DNA of 64,000 bases from positions 434,001 to 498,000 of the forward strand of contig NZ_JAERRJ010000004.1 of the NCBI RefSeq assembly GCF_016741815.1, given 5' to 3'. The stretch's first letter is position 1. Each line of letters opens with the position of its first letter. The position numbers were made by a program, and so were the translations under genes. Below are positions 1-11,153 of this stretch, one piece after another. The notes beneath the pieces were generated by a model. The model did not search any database, was not told the DNA's origin, and saw only the letters and a list, made by a program, of their open reading frames with translations. This DNA comes from Nocardia acididurans. GTDB lineage: Bacteria; Actinomycetota; Actinomycetes; Mycobacteriales; Mycobacteriaceae.

Positions 1-478
1 CGTCACCCGTGAGGATTTCGGCGCGCGTATTGCCGCTGCGACCCTCCTTCACCGCGAACAGGTCCACGAAATCCGCGTCCACATGCAGTTGCAGATCGAC
101 GGCGGTGGTCTCCCGGCCCAGATTCTCGACCGTGATGGTTTCCCGCAAACCGTCCGCGACGAGTCGCTCCCGGACGATCAGAACAGTGCTGTCGGCGGCG
201 CCGGCCCGGGGAGGCCGGCGCAATATGAACCGGGCGGTGAACGCCTCCGGACTCAATACCGACAGCGGCTCCGGCCGCTGCCCGTCCAGGCGCAGCTCCC
301 ACCGGGACAGCACGCGCGCGTCCCGGTAGAACAGCCCGTACGGGGTGCCCAGCTCGATATCACCGAGCCGGTCCGACAAGCAGAACGTGCTGCCCTCCAC
401 CAGAGTGATCGCGCCACCGCCCCCACCCAGGGTCGACGGCTCACCGGTGTTGAGTGCGGCCGGAGCCTCTGCGTTCAT
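1..478 (-). CDS. Amylo-alpha-1,6-glucosidase / glycogen debranching-type protein, N-terminal part (runs off the window)
   Basis: The reading frame from ATG at 478 stays open to base 1, giving 159 residues of a longer protein. The sequence around residues 25-65 (ITLVEGSTFCLSDRLGD, then GLFYRDARVLSRWELRLDG) matches the N-terminal beta-sandwich domain of actinobacterial amylo-alpha-1,6-glucosidase-like proteins, which debranch or trim alpha-glucans. The (alpha/alpha)6 catalytic domain would lie outside the window. Its ATG overlaps the TGA of the upstream glycosyltransferase (ATGA, 475-478), so the two are probably translated together and may act in the same glycan or osmoprotection pathway. The family is recognised from the sequence; the substrate is unknown. 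Confidence 0.72.
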   Translation of the reverse strand, partial: MNAEAPAALNTGEPSTLGGGGGAITLVEGSTFCLSDRLGDIELGTPYGLFYRDARVLSRWELRLDGQRPEPLSVLSPEAFTARFILRRPPRAGAADSTVLIVRERLVADGLRETITVENLGRETTAVDLQLHVDADFVDLFAVKEGRSGNTRAEILTGD

Positions 479-1989
479 TCAAACCCTTCCTCCGATGGAC
501 CTGCCTCCGGCACGACGCCGGGCTCGAGGACAGGCGCTGAACCTGTTGCGTGACTTCCTGTTCCAGCGCATCCGGGCAGCAGCGCCTCCAGCGCGCTTCC
601 GGACAGCATGCTCCCCGCCGCCAGCCCCTCCCCCGTCAACAGGACTGGATCGGTCGCCAGGTCGGCGACGGGATCCACCGGCGGTACGGCCGGGCTCGGC
701 CCCCGGTTCGAATTCGGTCCGGACGCCCGATTCTTCGGGATGCGACCGGAACCGGTCCCACGCGTAGGCGCCCGGCCCGGACCCGTGCCCGTCGCCCGCG
801 CGGGCTGGGTCGTGGTCTGGTGGGCGGCGGAGCCGTAGGTGCGGATGGTGGTGACGCGGCCGCGCCGGGGTTGACGGGTGCGGACCACCTGGCGGTAGAT
901 GTCCTCGTAGCCGCGGCCCAGGGTGTCGGCGCCGAAATGGGCGACGACGTGGGCGCGCATGGCCTCGGGGTCGTAGGTCTGGACCTCCTTGATCGCGGCG
1001 GGGAGTTCGGCGGGGTCGTCGCAGATGCGACCGGTGACGCCGTCGACGATGACCTCGGCGACCGCGCCGCCGCGCAGCGCCACCACGGGGGTGCCGCACA
1101 CCATGGCTTCGATCATGACCATGCCGAAGGGTTCCTCCCAGCGGACCGGGAACAGCAGGCAGCGTGCCCGGGACAGCAGTTCTCGTTTGGCCGCGGCGTC
1201 GGCCATGCCGAACATGGTGTCGCGCTCGGTGAGCAGCGGCCTGACCGCGGAGTCGAAATACTTCACTTCGGGTGGTTCGGCGCATTTTCCGGCGAGGATC
1301 AGCGGCAGATCCGCGGCGTGCGCGGCCTCCAGTGCCAGATGCGGGGCCTTGGTCTCGGTGAAGCGGCCCAGGAACAGAGCGTAGTCCCGCTTCTCCGGCT
1401 GGAAGGGCCAATCCTGCACACGGAGCGCATTGTGCACGCGGCCCACCCAGTTCAGGTCGGGCGCGTTGGCGCGCTGCCGGTCGCTGATGGCGACCAGGTG
1501 GGCGTCGTCGCCGAGCTCGCTGTAGTAGACGTACGGGTCGCCGTCCACCGGCCCGTGCACGGTGACCACCAGCGGCAGGCCGAGGTCGCGGTAGGCGGGC
1601 ATGTTCAGGACCCCGGCGAAGGTGTGATCGTGCACCAGATCGAAGCTGCCGCCGACCGCGAGTCGTTCGAGGGCGCGCCGGACCTTGAGCGCGTGCACCA
1701 CCTCGGGGAACGGGTCGCCGAGCCGGTCGGCCTGGATGGTGTCCCAGAGCGGGACGAATCGCTGGGCCCGGGTGCCGTTCGCACCTGCTCCGAGCAGGGT
1801 CACCTCGTGGCCGCGCTCGACCAGGGCGTCGACCAGATCGGCGACCACGGCCTCGACGCCGCCGTACGCCTTGGGTGGCGTATCGAAATACGGGGGAACC
1901 ACCATCGCGATCCGTAGTTTGCCGCCGCGATCAACGGGTAGAAATTCGAACGCGACCGATTCCGGGCCGGGCGCCGTGGATGCGCTCAT
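475..1989 (-). CDS. GT4-family glycosyltransferase with long low-complexity C-terminal tail
   Basis: A retaining GT-B glycosyltransferase that would use a nucleotide-sugar donor in the cytoplasm. The N-terminal Rossmann part carries IAMVVPPYFDTPPKAYGGVE. The C-terminal part carries the GT4 EPFG...E signature (EEPFGMVMIEAMVCGTPVVA). After about residue 375 comes a Pro/Gly/Ala-rich tail of about 130 residues with no recognisable domain, which is longer than usual for GT4. The start at 1989 is chosen because GGAAGGAGGGG lies just upstream; an ATG further upstream (2082) has no such site and adds a non-homologous Arg-rich stretch. It overlaps the debranching-type gene by 4 bp. Acceptor and product cannot be told. 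Confidence 0.85.
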   Translation of the reverse strand: MSASTAPGPESVAFEFLPVDRGGKLRIAMVVPPYFDTPPKAYGGVEAVVADLVDALVERGHEVTLLGAGANGTRAQRFVPLWDTIQADRLGDPFPEVVHALKVRRALERLAVGGSFDLVHDHTFAGVLNMPAYRDLGLPLVVTVHGPVDGDPYVYYSELGDDAHLVAISDRQRANAPDLNWVGRVHNALRVQDWPFQPEKRDYALFLGRFTETKAPHLALEAAHAADLPLILAGKCAEPPEVKYFDSAVRPLLTERDTMFGMADAAAKRELLSRARCLLFPVRWEEPFGMVMIEAMVCGTPVVALRGGAVAEVIVDGVTGRICDDPAELPAAIKEVQTYDPEAMRAHVVAHFGADTLGRGYEDIYRQVVRTRQPRRGRVTTIRTYGSAAHQTTTQPARATGTGPGRAPTRGTGSGRIPKNRASGPNSNRGPSPAVPPVDPVADLATDPVLLTGEGLAAGSMLSGSALEALLPGCAGTGSHATGSAPVLEPGVVPEAGPSEEGFE

Positions 1990-2425
1990 AGCCCCTCCTT
2001 CCGGGACACACTTCGACACCCAGCAGCGGGCGTCGGTGGGTGGCCGTGGTCGGCGTGAAGATCGAAAGTGGCTGTCCCGCACCGTATCCAGGCGCGGCTC
2101 GAATCACTCCGGAGATGACGGAAGGAAATGAGCCGAGCAGGGAGGTACGACAGCGCGCTCTCGGTATGAACGCCTGATGATCGTCGCGCCGGCTGGTGCG
2201 TCGGGAACGGTGTGGACCGGGTTCGACAGCACCCCGGGCGCGTCGTCGCGCTCGGCGGCCATGTGGGTGATTTCCACGATATCGCCGGAGATCACACGCG
2301 ATCCGGAATATCGATAAATTGTTGCCCGGTCATCGCGGGGAATTCTTCCGGCACGCCCCGAATGTTCAGAACAGATGTAATTGCATTGTTCTGGCAGATT
2401 GCCAGCTATTAACAAACCAGTCGGT
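1990..2425. other. 436-bp intergenic region
   Basis: Between the degenerate adenylation protein and the glycosyltransferase, both on the minus strand. It holds a more AT-rich patch (about 2300-2415) that could contain the glycosyltransferase promoter, and a short 6-bp hairpin CTGGCA-GAT-TGCCAG (2391-2405) just after the stop of the upstream gene, without a U-tract. A minus-strand frame crosses this stretch but shows no family resemblance and is not called. Confidence 0.5.
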
Positions 2426-3682
2426 TCAGGCGGCGGCGAAGTCGATACCGGAAGCGCCTGCGGCACCGGCCGATTCACTCGAACCCGTCGCCGCCGCATC
2501 GAAGACCAGCCACCCGTCGGCCGTCCACCGGCCGCGCTCACCGGTCCGCGCCACGCGGCCCGGCGCATACGGATCCGCGATGAAAGTCGCTGCGGCATCG
2601 GCGGGTTCGATCGCCAGCGCCGCGCCGCCGATGTGCACGTCACCACTCTCCCCCGGGGCGAGCAGGCAGAGTTCCGCGTCCAGCACCAGCAGTCGCGCAC
2701 CCGGAATGGGGCGGACCCGGCCCGAACCGTCCAGCGGGCCGCGCGCGACCACCCCGGCGTATTCGGGTGCGGTGTAGGCGAATCCCGCCACCGAATCAGG
2801 GGCGATCATCCGCAGCAGACCGGAAAGTATTGCCGGGCAGGAGGTTCCGGTGACATCCCAGCGACGCACGCTCGGCAGGAACGGAGCGGCCAGATCGGCG
2901 AAACCGGCGAGGGCGTCGGCCTCGGCCAGCACGTGGGTGGCGGAGGTCTCCGCGATCAGCCCGGCCAGCGCCGCGGCGTCGGCCCGCTGCGCCGCGGTGG
3001 CCAGGACCAGGGTCGCGCCGTCGGCGAGGGCCGCGAGCAGTTCCACCGCCGCGTCCGCACCGTCCCAGGCCACGGCCAGCAGCCGCACGTCGGCAGAACC
3101 GTAGGCCCGATCGACACGACAGATCCGATGGTCGGCGACGACGCCGCGCCGGTCGTCGGCGGCCGCGGCCAGCGCGGACAGGGTCAGAGCGAGACCGGAG
3201 ACGACCGGCTCGGCGAGGCCGCGCGCGCGGGTGAAGGCGCAGTCGCCGGCCTGCGCGAGGCCGCATTCGCCCGGATGGCCGCCCGTGCAATCGCTCGGCG
3301 GGACGGGGAGCGCATCGGCGGTGGCCGCGGACACGATCTCGCTCAGCAGCCGGACGAGTCCGTCCAGGGCCGCGTCGCCGGGCTCCCGGCCGTCGCCGGA
3401 GACGGTCGCACCGGCCCACGCCGATCCCGCGGCGGAGGTACGCGAGCCGAAGGCGAATCCGGCGCTCTCGGCGTGCAGGGCATCGACGCGGTCGAAGAGT
3501 TCGCCGTAGGTGAGGGTGCGGGAACCGCAGTTCAGGGCCGTGCGCAGGGCGGGGACGCGACGCGCGCCCTGGATGAGGCAGCTGATCGCCGGGACGTCGT
3601 ACAGTTCGACGCCATTGGCCCATTCGTCCGCGAGCCGGTGACGCTCGACGGTGGACAAAGGTTCCGGCAACCTACGCTCCAT
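2426..3682 (-). CDS. Degenerate stand-alone NRPS adenylation-domain protein
   Basis: 418 residues. The N-terminus resembles the opening of an adenylation domain (LTYGELFDRVDAL, about residue 55). The C-terminal third has recognisable A6-A7 features: GARLLVLD, GESGDVHIGGAALA and RTGERGRWTADGWL. The P-loop motif A3 is missing, A5 is eroded (FAYTAPEYAG), and the frame ends after A7, so the A8-A10 hinge and catalytic Lys are absent and there is no carrier domain. A classic adenylating activity is therefore unlikely. ATG 3682 follows GGGGGTGAG; a GTG at 3691 is an alternative. An IdeR-type box 24 bp upstream suggests iron control with the neighbouring siderophore genes. Role unknown; it may be a remnant or a non-catalytic partner. 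Confidence 0.75.
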   Translation of the reverse strand: MERRLPEPLSTVERHRLADEWANGVELYDVPAISCLIQGARRVPALRTALNCGSRTLTYGELFDRVDALHAESAGFAFGSRTSAAGSAWAGATVSGDGREPGDAALDGLVRLLSEIVSAATADALPVPPSDCTGGHPGECGLAQAGDCAFTRARGLAEPVVSGLALTLSALAAAADDRRGVVADHRICRVDRAYGSADVRLLAVAWDGADAAVELLAALADGATLVLATAAQRADAAALAGLIAETSATHVLAEADALAGFADLAAPFLPSVRRWDVTGTSCPAILSGLLRMIAPDSVAGFAYTAPEYAGVVARGPLDGSGRVRPIPGARLLVLDAELCLLAPGESGDVHIGGAALAIEPADAAATFIADPYAPGRVARTGERGRWTADGWLVFDAAATGSSESAGAAGASGIDFAAA

Positions 3683-3705
3683 TGCTCTCACCCCCGGGTT
3701 TCTAC

Positions 3706-3724
3706 TTATGCAACCCTAACCTAA
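3706..3724 (-). promoter_or_regulatory. IdeR/DtxR-type iron box upstream of the degenerate A-domain gene
   Basis: On the minus strand the site reads TTAGGTTAGGGTTGCATAA, matching 15 of 19 positions of the mycobacterial IdeR consensus TTAGGTTAGGCTAACCTAA; the left half is perfect. It lies 24 bp upstream of the ATG at 3682. Iron-loaded IdeR would be expected to repress here. Confidence 0.7.
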
Positions 3725-3795
3725 CCGCAGAAGATCGCAATAGGCAGCCCCATCCGGATTCGAACCGGCAACGGAAACCGCAGCTCCCACGCTTG

Positions 3796-3814
3796 TTAGG
3801 CTAGGCTCACCTGC
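3796..3814 (+). promoter_or_regulatory. IdeR/DtxR-type iron box upstream of siderophore-binding lipoprotein 1
   Basis: The site reads TTAGGCTAGGCTCACCTGC, 15 of 19 matches to the IdeR consensus. It sits 51 bp upstream of the ATG at 3866, a common position for a repressor that blocks the promoter. The companion box at 3706 serves the divergent gene. Confidence 0.65.
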
Positions 3815-3865
3815 GCTCGCCTCCCGGGTGGGATCGGGCATTTCGACCGAACGGAGAGGTCCACG

Positions 3866-4846
3866 ATGAAGTCGGCCCACACCAGACGCGCCTGGACGCG
3901 GACAGCCATAGCCGCCCTCGCGGGCGCACTCACCCTCGGGCTCGCGGCCTGCGGCTCCGGTTCCGACGAACCGGCAGGCAGCGGCGAACCCGTCACCATC
4001 ACCCACGCACGCGGCGAGACCGTCGTCACCGGCGTACCGAAACGCGTTGTGACACTGGGCAATCAGTGGCTCGACACGGCGCAGGCCCTGGGCGTCACCC
4101 CGGTCGGCTACATCGACAACATCTCCGTCGTCAGCAAGACGCTGCCGCCGTGGGAACCCGAATCCCTGAAATCCGCCAAAGCGCTCGACAGCGCCGGGGA
4201 CATCACCGAGCAGGTGGCCGCCCTCGATCCGGACCTGATCCTGGTCGACGCCTTCATCGCCACCGCCAAGACCTACGAGGACCTGTCCAAGCTCGCGCCG
4301 ACGATCCCCGGGCTGACCGCCGACGCCGTCACGCCGTGGGCCGATCAGGTGCGCGCGCTCGGCAAGGTGCTGCACCAGACCGACGACGCCGACAAGGTCA
4401 TCGGCGACCTGAACGCCCGCATCGACGGCATCGCACAGGCCAACCCCGGGCTGAAGGGCAAGACCTTCGCCAGCAGCTGGCTGGCCGGACCCTCGCAGCT
4501 CATGGTGCTCACCGACCCCAACGACGGCTCGGCGCGGCTGTTCACCCAGCTGGGAATGGGCATTCCGGCCAACCTCACCGCGCAGGGCGGAACCGGCGGC
4601 CGCCTGTCGCTGTCGCCCGAGCGACTGGACGAGCTGACCGCCGACCTGCTGCTGGCCGGCTACTCCCCCGGCATGGAGGACAAGTACAAGCAGCTGCCCG
4701 GCTACAACGAGCTGCCGTCGGTGCGGAAGAACGCGGTCGTGTTCCTCACCACCCAGGAGATCAGCGCGGTCAATCAGCCGACGCCGCTGTCGCTGCCCTA
4801 CATTCTCGGCAAACTGGAACCCGCCCTGGTGAACGCGGCCAAGTAG
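3866..4846 (+). CDS. Iron-siderophore ABC transporter substrate-binding lipoprotein 1 (FecB/FhuD-type)
   Basis: 326 residues. A type II signal peptide ends in a lipobox (LGLAAC, Cys about 29), so it should be an acylated extracytoplasmic protein. The mature part is a class III periplasmic-binding fold: the start ITHARGETVVTGVPKRVVTLG and the middle DPDLILVDAF are typical of iron-siderophore receptors. It is closely similar to the lipoprotein at 4914-5891 (shared QWLD and ALGVTPVGY near residue 75), indicating a duplication. It is transcribed alone from an IdeR-box promoter and ends at a strong hairpin. No permease or ATPase of the importer is adjacent, so it must share one encoded elsewhere. 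Confidence 0.9.
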   Translation: MKSAHTRRAWTRTAIAALAGALTLGLAACGSGSDEPAGSGEPVTITHARGETVVTGVPKRVVTLGNQWLDTAQALGVTPVGYIDNISVVSKTLPPWEPESLKSAKALDSAGDITEQVAALDPDLILVDAFIATAKTYEDLSKLAPTIPGLTADAVTPWADQVRALGKVLHQTDDADKVIGDLNARIDGIAQANPGLKGKTFASSWLAGPSQLMVLTDPNDGSARLFTQLGMGIPANLTAQGGTGGRLSLSPERLDELTADLLLAGYSPGMEDKYKQLPGYNELPSVRKNAVVFLTTQEISAVNQPTPLSLPYILGKLEPALVNAAK

Positions 4847-4859
4847 CGCGACACGAAGT

Positions 4860-4896
4860 ATGCCCTGCACGGAATTCCGTGCAGGGCATTTCTTTT
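4860..4896 (+). terminator. Intrinsic terminator between the convergent binding-protein genes
   Basis: A perfect 30-nt palindrome (4860-4889): 13-bp stem ATGCCCTGCACGG, loop AATT, followed by TTCTTTT on the plus strand. It ends the 3866-4846 transcript and may also slow the convergent one. Confidence 0.85.
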
Positions 4897-4913
4897 CGCG
4901 GTAGCTCGGTGGT

Positions 4914-5891
4914 CTAGCTACCGGAGATCTTCGCGAAATTCGGCTCCAGTTTCTCCAGCACATACGGGACCGACAGTGCCGTCGGCGTATTGATCGCGTT
5001 GATATCGACCACATTCACGAAAGCGATTCCGCCGGTGCGCACGGCGGGCAGGGCGCTGTAGCCGGGCAGCTCCTTGAACTTCGACTCCAGGCTCGGCATC
5101 GCGCCGCACACCAGCAGGTCGGAGGTCAAGTCGCCCAAGCGTTCCGGAGACAGCGCGAGCCGGCCGCCGGTGGGCGCTTCGCGAACGATGTTGTCCGGGA
5201 TGGTCATTCCGAGACCCGTGAACAGTTCGGCGGAACCGTCCTTCGGATCGGCCAGCACCATCAGCTGCGCGGGGCCGGTCAGCATGCAGGTGAGGAAGGT
5301 CTTGCCCCGCAGCCCAGGATGCGCGGCCAGCACGGCGTCCGACTTGGCCTGCACATTCGAGATGACCTGGGCCGCTTCGGATTCCTTGCGCAGCACCCGG
5401 CCCAGCGCGGTCACCTGATCCCGCCAGGAATCGACCTGCGCCGTCGACAGCGAATCGATGGTGGGGGCGAGTTCGGACAGCTTCTCGTACATGGTGCGGT
5501 CGGCCATATAGGACGGCGCCAGAATGAGATCCGGCTCCAGGGCCGCGATCGCCTCCACGGTGTCGCCGGTGGCCTCGATCCGCTTGGCGGACTCCGGAAT
5601 CGCGGGCTGCCACGGCACGGTGGTCCCGGCGGCCAGCCCCGGCACCAGATACCCGACCGGGGTCACGCCCAGCGCGAGCGCCGCGTCCAGCCACTGCGGG
5701 CCGAGCGTCACCACCCGGGCCGGGGTGCCCGCGATGGTGGTCTCGCCCATCACGTGCTGGATGGTCACCGTGCCGGAACCGCTGCTCGCGTCCTCGGATC
5801 CGCAGGCGACCAGGCCGGCCGTCAGACCGAGCGCCAGCAGGCCCGCCCCCGCTCGACGGCGGAGGCGACGCAGGAAACTGCCCTTGTTCAC
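4914..5891 (-). CDS. Iron-siderophore ABC transporter substrate-binding lipoprotein 2 (FecB/FhuD-type)
   Basis: 325 residues with an Arg-rich n-region, hydrophobic stretch and lipobox LVAC (Cys about 30), then a class III binding-protein fold with the paralogous landmarks TIQHVMGETTIAGTPARVV and QWLDAALALGVTPVGYL. It is the third gene of the hydroxylase-NRPS-lipoprotein operon: it starts 12 bp after the NRPS stop, and the NRPS TGA lies in TGAGGAG, which serves as its ribosome-binding site for the GTG start at 5891. This suggests that it captures the ferric siderophore whose assembly the two upstream genes help with. The ligand cannot be told from sequence. Confidence 0.9.
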   Translation of the reverse strand: MNKGSFLRRLRRRAGAGLLALGLTAGLVACGSEDASSGSGTVTIQHVMGETTIAGTPARVVTLGPQWLDAALALGVTPVGYLVPGLAAGTTVPWQPAIPESAKRIEATGDTVEAIAALEPDLILAPSYMADRTMYEKLSELAPTIDSLSTAQVDSWRDQVTALGRVLRKESEAAQVISNVQAKSDAVLAAHPGLRGKTFLTCMLTGPAQLMVLADPKDGSAELFTGLGMTIPDNIVREAPTGGRLALSPERLGDLTSDLLVCGAMPSLESKFKELPGYSALPAVRTGGIAFVNVVDINAINTPTALSVPYVLEKLEPNFAKISGS

Positions 5892-5903
5892 CGGTGAAAC
5901 TCC

Positions 5904-9070
<3,167 letters not shown>

Positions 9071-9074
<4 letters not shown>

Positions 9075-10405
9075 CGCGTCGGGCCGGCGGCCACGCGCGC
9101 CGCGTCGTGGGCCGGAACGGTCGGGGTGGCCGCACCGTTCACCTCGGAGCGCTCGGCCTCCCCGCTACCGGGGGCCGGGCGCAGCACGCGGTCCGAGAGT
9201 TCGCCCAGGCAGGACAGATTCGGGAAGCCCGGACCCTGCTTCAGGGCAGCCATATTCGGCAGATAGAGCTTGGCCTCCAGGCCCGACACGGCCAGGTCGT
9301 AGCCGATGGTCGCCTCGAGGCGGGCCTGATTCAGAGGGCCGCCCACCGCCAGCTCCAGCAGATCCGCGGCATCGGCGTCGAACAGGTCGAGGAACCAGAG
9401 CGGCTGGCCGCCGGTCGCGTCCACCACCAGATCGAAGGTGTGCACCTGGTCCGGGCGCAACGCGTTGCTGAGGGTGAGGGCCACCCCCTCGCCCTGATCG
9501 GCCACGCGGATCACCCTGCCCTGCAGGTGGTGAACGCGATTGTCGCCGAGCAGGCTCTCCTGCACGCGCACCGAGAACACTCCGCGATCGGTGCGGCGGA
9601 TGACATCGCGGCGCTGCTCGATCGTCAGGCCGTTCCACTTGCCGGGGTCGCTGTAGAGCGAGTTCTCGAAGTAGCTCTCGCCACGCGTGTAGAGGGTCGC
9701 CATGGGCGAGATGACCGACACGGTCAGCATCTCGTGCCGGACCAGTTCGTCCAGCGCGGAACCCGCGGTTTCGCCGCCGCCGATCACGGCGACCCGCGAG
9801 GACACCGGCAGCGCGCGCCGGCCGGCCAGCTCCCAGAACTCGGAGATGCTCAGCACCTTCGGATGATCGGCGAGCGCGCGGGTGCTGCGGCCGGGACCGG
9901 TGATCATGAGCTCGTCCGCGTCCAGCTGGGTGGGGACGCCGTCCGCGTCGGCGACCGACACCAGCCAGCCGTCGGCGGCCGGGGCGATGGAGGTCACCCG
10001 TCCCGCAACCAGTTCCAGGTCGATCCGATGCCCCACCCACTGCAGGTACTTGGCCCAGACATGATGCTGCGGGCTCGGGCGGCCGCGATCGATCCACTCG
10101 GCGTAACCGCCCTGATCGACCAGGAACGACGTCCAGCTGAAGGCCTGCATGGCCTCGTTGATCTCGCGGTTGCGGCCGCGTGCCCAGGTGGTGTGGTACG
10201 GGAAGCCCACATCCTTCTCCGGGCTGGTGCCCAGCCGGTGCTGACCGTCGGTCCAGCCGCCGCTGGGCAGCCAGTTGCCGCCCACCGCATGCGCTTCGAC
10301 CACCACCACGCGCGGTGCGGGCAGGCCCAGTTTCCGCAGGACATGGGCCTTCGTGGCTACCGCAAGGGCTTTCGGGCCCGCGCCGACGACCAGCAGAGTC
10401 TTCAC
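9071..10405 (-). CDS. mbtG: L-lysine (or ornithine) N-hydroxylase, MbtG-like flavoprotein
   Basis: 444 residues. It matches the SidA/IucD/PvdA N-hydroxylating monooxygenase family and most resembles mycobactin MbtG: an N-terminal FAD fold (VVGAGPKALAVATKA), then SGGWTDGQHRLGTSPEKDV and WIDRGRPSPQHHVWAKYLQW. The enzyme uses FAD, NADPH and O2 to hydroxylate the side-chain amine, producing the hydroxamate precursor that binds iron. The GTG at 10405 is chosen as start because homology begins there and a GA-rich ribosome-binding site precedes it; an upstream ATG at 10480 lies inside the iron box. It is the first gene of a three-gene operon and overlaps the NRPS by 4 bp. Lysine is preferred over ornithine by resemblance only. 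Confidence 0.9.
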
Positions 10406-10473
10406 CGGTTCACACTCTCTCTCCACGCGAACAGGTGCGTTCGCGTCACAGCCAAACTGGGCCCCCTCCCATG

Positions 10474-10492
10474 TTTGCATAGGCTTACCTTA
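10474..10492. promoter_or_regulatory. IdeR/DtxR-type iron box in the mbtG / antigen divergent promoter
   Basis: The plus strand reads TTTGCATAGGCTTACCTTA, 14 of 19 matches to the IdeR consensus with the central AGGCT intact. It lies 68 bp from the GTG of the hydroxylase and 63 bp from the ATG of the MTB12-like gene, so one site could control both. Confidence 0.6.
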
Positions 10493-10555
10493 TATTGCCT
10501 GTGGGTGTCAGCGCCTCGCGCACGGCCCACCGGATCAGAAGGAGGGGAAGAACAC

Positions 10556-11020
10556 ATGCTCACCACCACCCGAAAGAAGCTGGGAGCAGCGATTTTCGCG
10601 GCGACCGCGGTGCTCGGCGGCATCCAGGCCGCCGTGGTCGCGCCCGCGCAGGCCGCGCCGATCCTGCGGACCGCGCAACCGGGACTCGGCGACCTCGACG
10701 CCAAACTGCGGCTCGCGTTGAACACCGGCGCCTCGCGGCCGGCCCGCGCGAACGAGCTGGAGGCCGGGGAAGCCGGGCTGCCACTGCTCGATCAGGTCGG
10801 CGGCGTCATGAACACCGTCCCCAGCCTGCGCTGGGTACTGGCCGGACCGGTGAACGTCAACGGCGACACCGTGACCGCCAACCTCCAGGTCACCGTCGAC
10901 GGATACGGGACCTTCCCGAACATCGAACTGTCCTGGCGCGAGATCGACGGCACCTGGAAACTCACCCGCGAAGCCGAGTGCACCGTCGCCTACTACGCCG
11001 GGCTGTCCTGCAACCTCTGA
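10556..11020 (+). CDS. Secreted low-molecular-weight antigen, MTB12/CFP-2-like
   Basis: 154 residues with a Sec signal peptide ending near AQA-AP (about residue 32). The mature domain pattern (an N-terminal helix LDAKLRLALN, then VNVNGDTVTANLQVTV and a Trp-containing strand GTWKLTREA) resembles the MTB12 family of small exported proteins found in mycobacteria and nocardiae. Their biochemical role is not established. The start at 10556 has a strong AAGGAGGGG site. It is divergent from mbtG with an iron box between them, so it is probably induced at low iron, which makes a link to siderophore handling possible but unproven. Two Cys near the C-terminus could form a disulphide. Confidence 0.75.
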   Translation: MLTTTRKKLGAAIFAATAVLGGIQAAVVAPAQAAPILRTAQPGLGDLDAKLRLALNTGASRPARANELEAGEAGLPLLDQVGGVMNTVPSLRWVLAGPVNVNGDTVTANLQVTVDGYGTFPNIELSWREIDGTWKLTREAECTVAYYAGLSCNL

Positions 11021-11086
11021 TCCCACCGGTGTCCGACCGGCGCACGGCACACCATCGCGGACAGTGAAATATTCACGCGGACAACA

Positions 11087-11122
11087 AAAACCCTGGGCAT
11101 TCCTCGGAATGCCCAGGGTTTT
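11087..11122. terminator. Bidirectional intrinsic terminator between antigen gene and irtB
   Basis: A perfect 17-bp stem AAAACCCTGGGCATTCC with a 2-nt loop, with A-runs on one arm and T-runs on the other, so either strand reads as hairpin plus U-tract. It separates two convergent genes. Confidence 0.88.
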
Positions 11123-11153
11123 CGCCGCTTTCACCACACCGCTGCGAATATCC

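Noticed and set aside
2104..2700. A minus-strand open frame overlapping the end of the degenerate A-domain gene
   Set aside because: It overlaps that gene in another frame and its unique part (2104-2425) has no ribosome-binding site or family resemblance.
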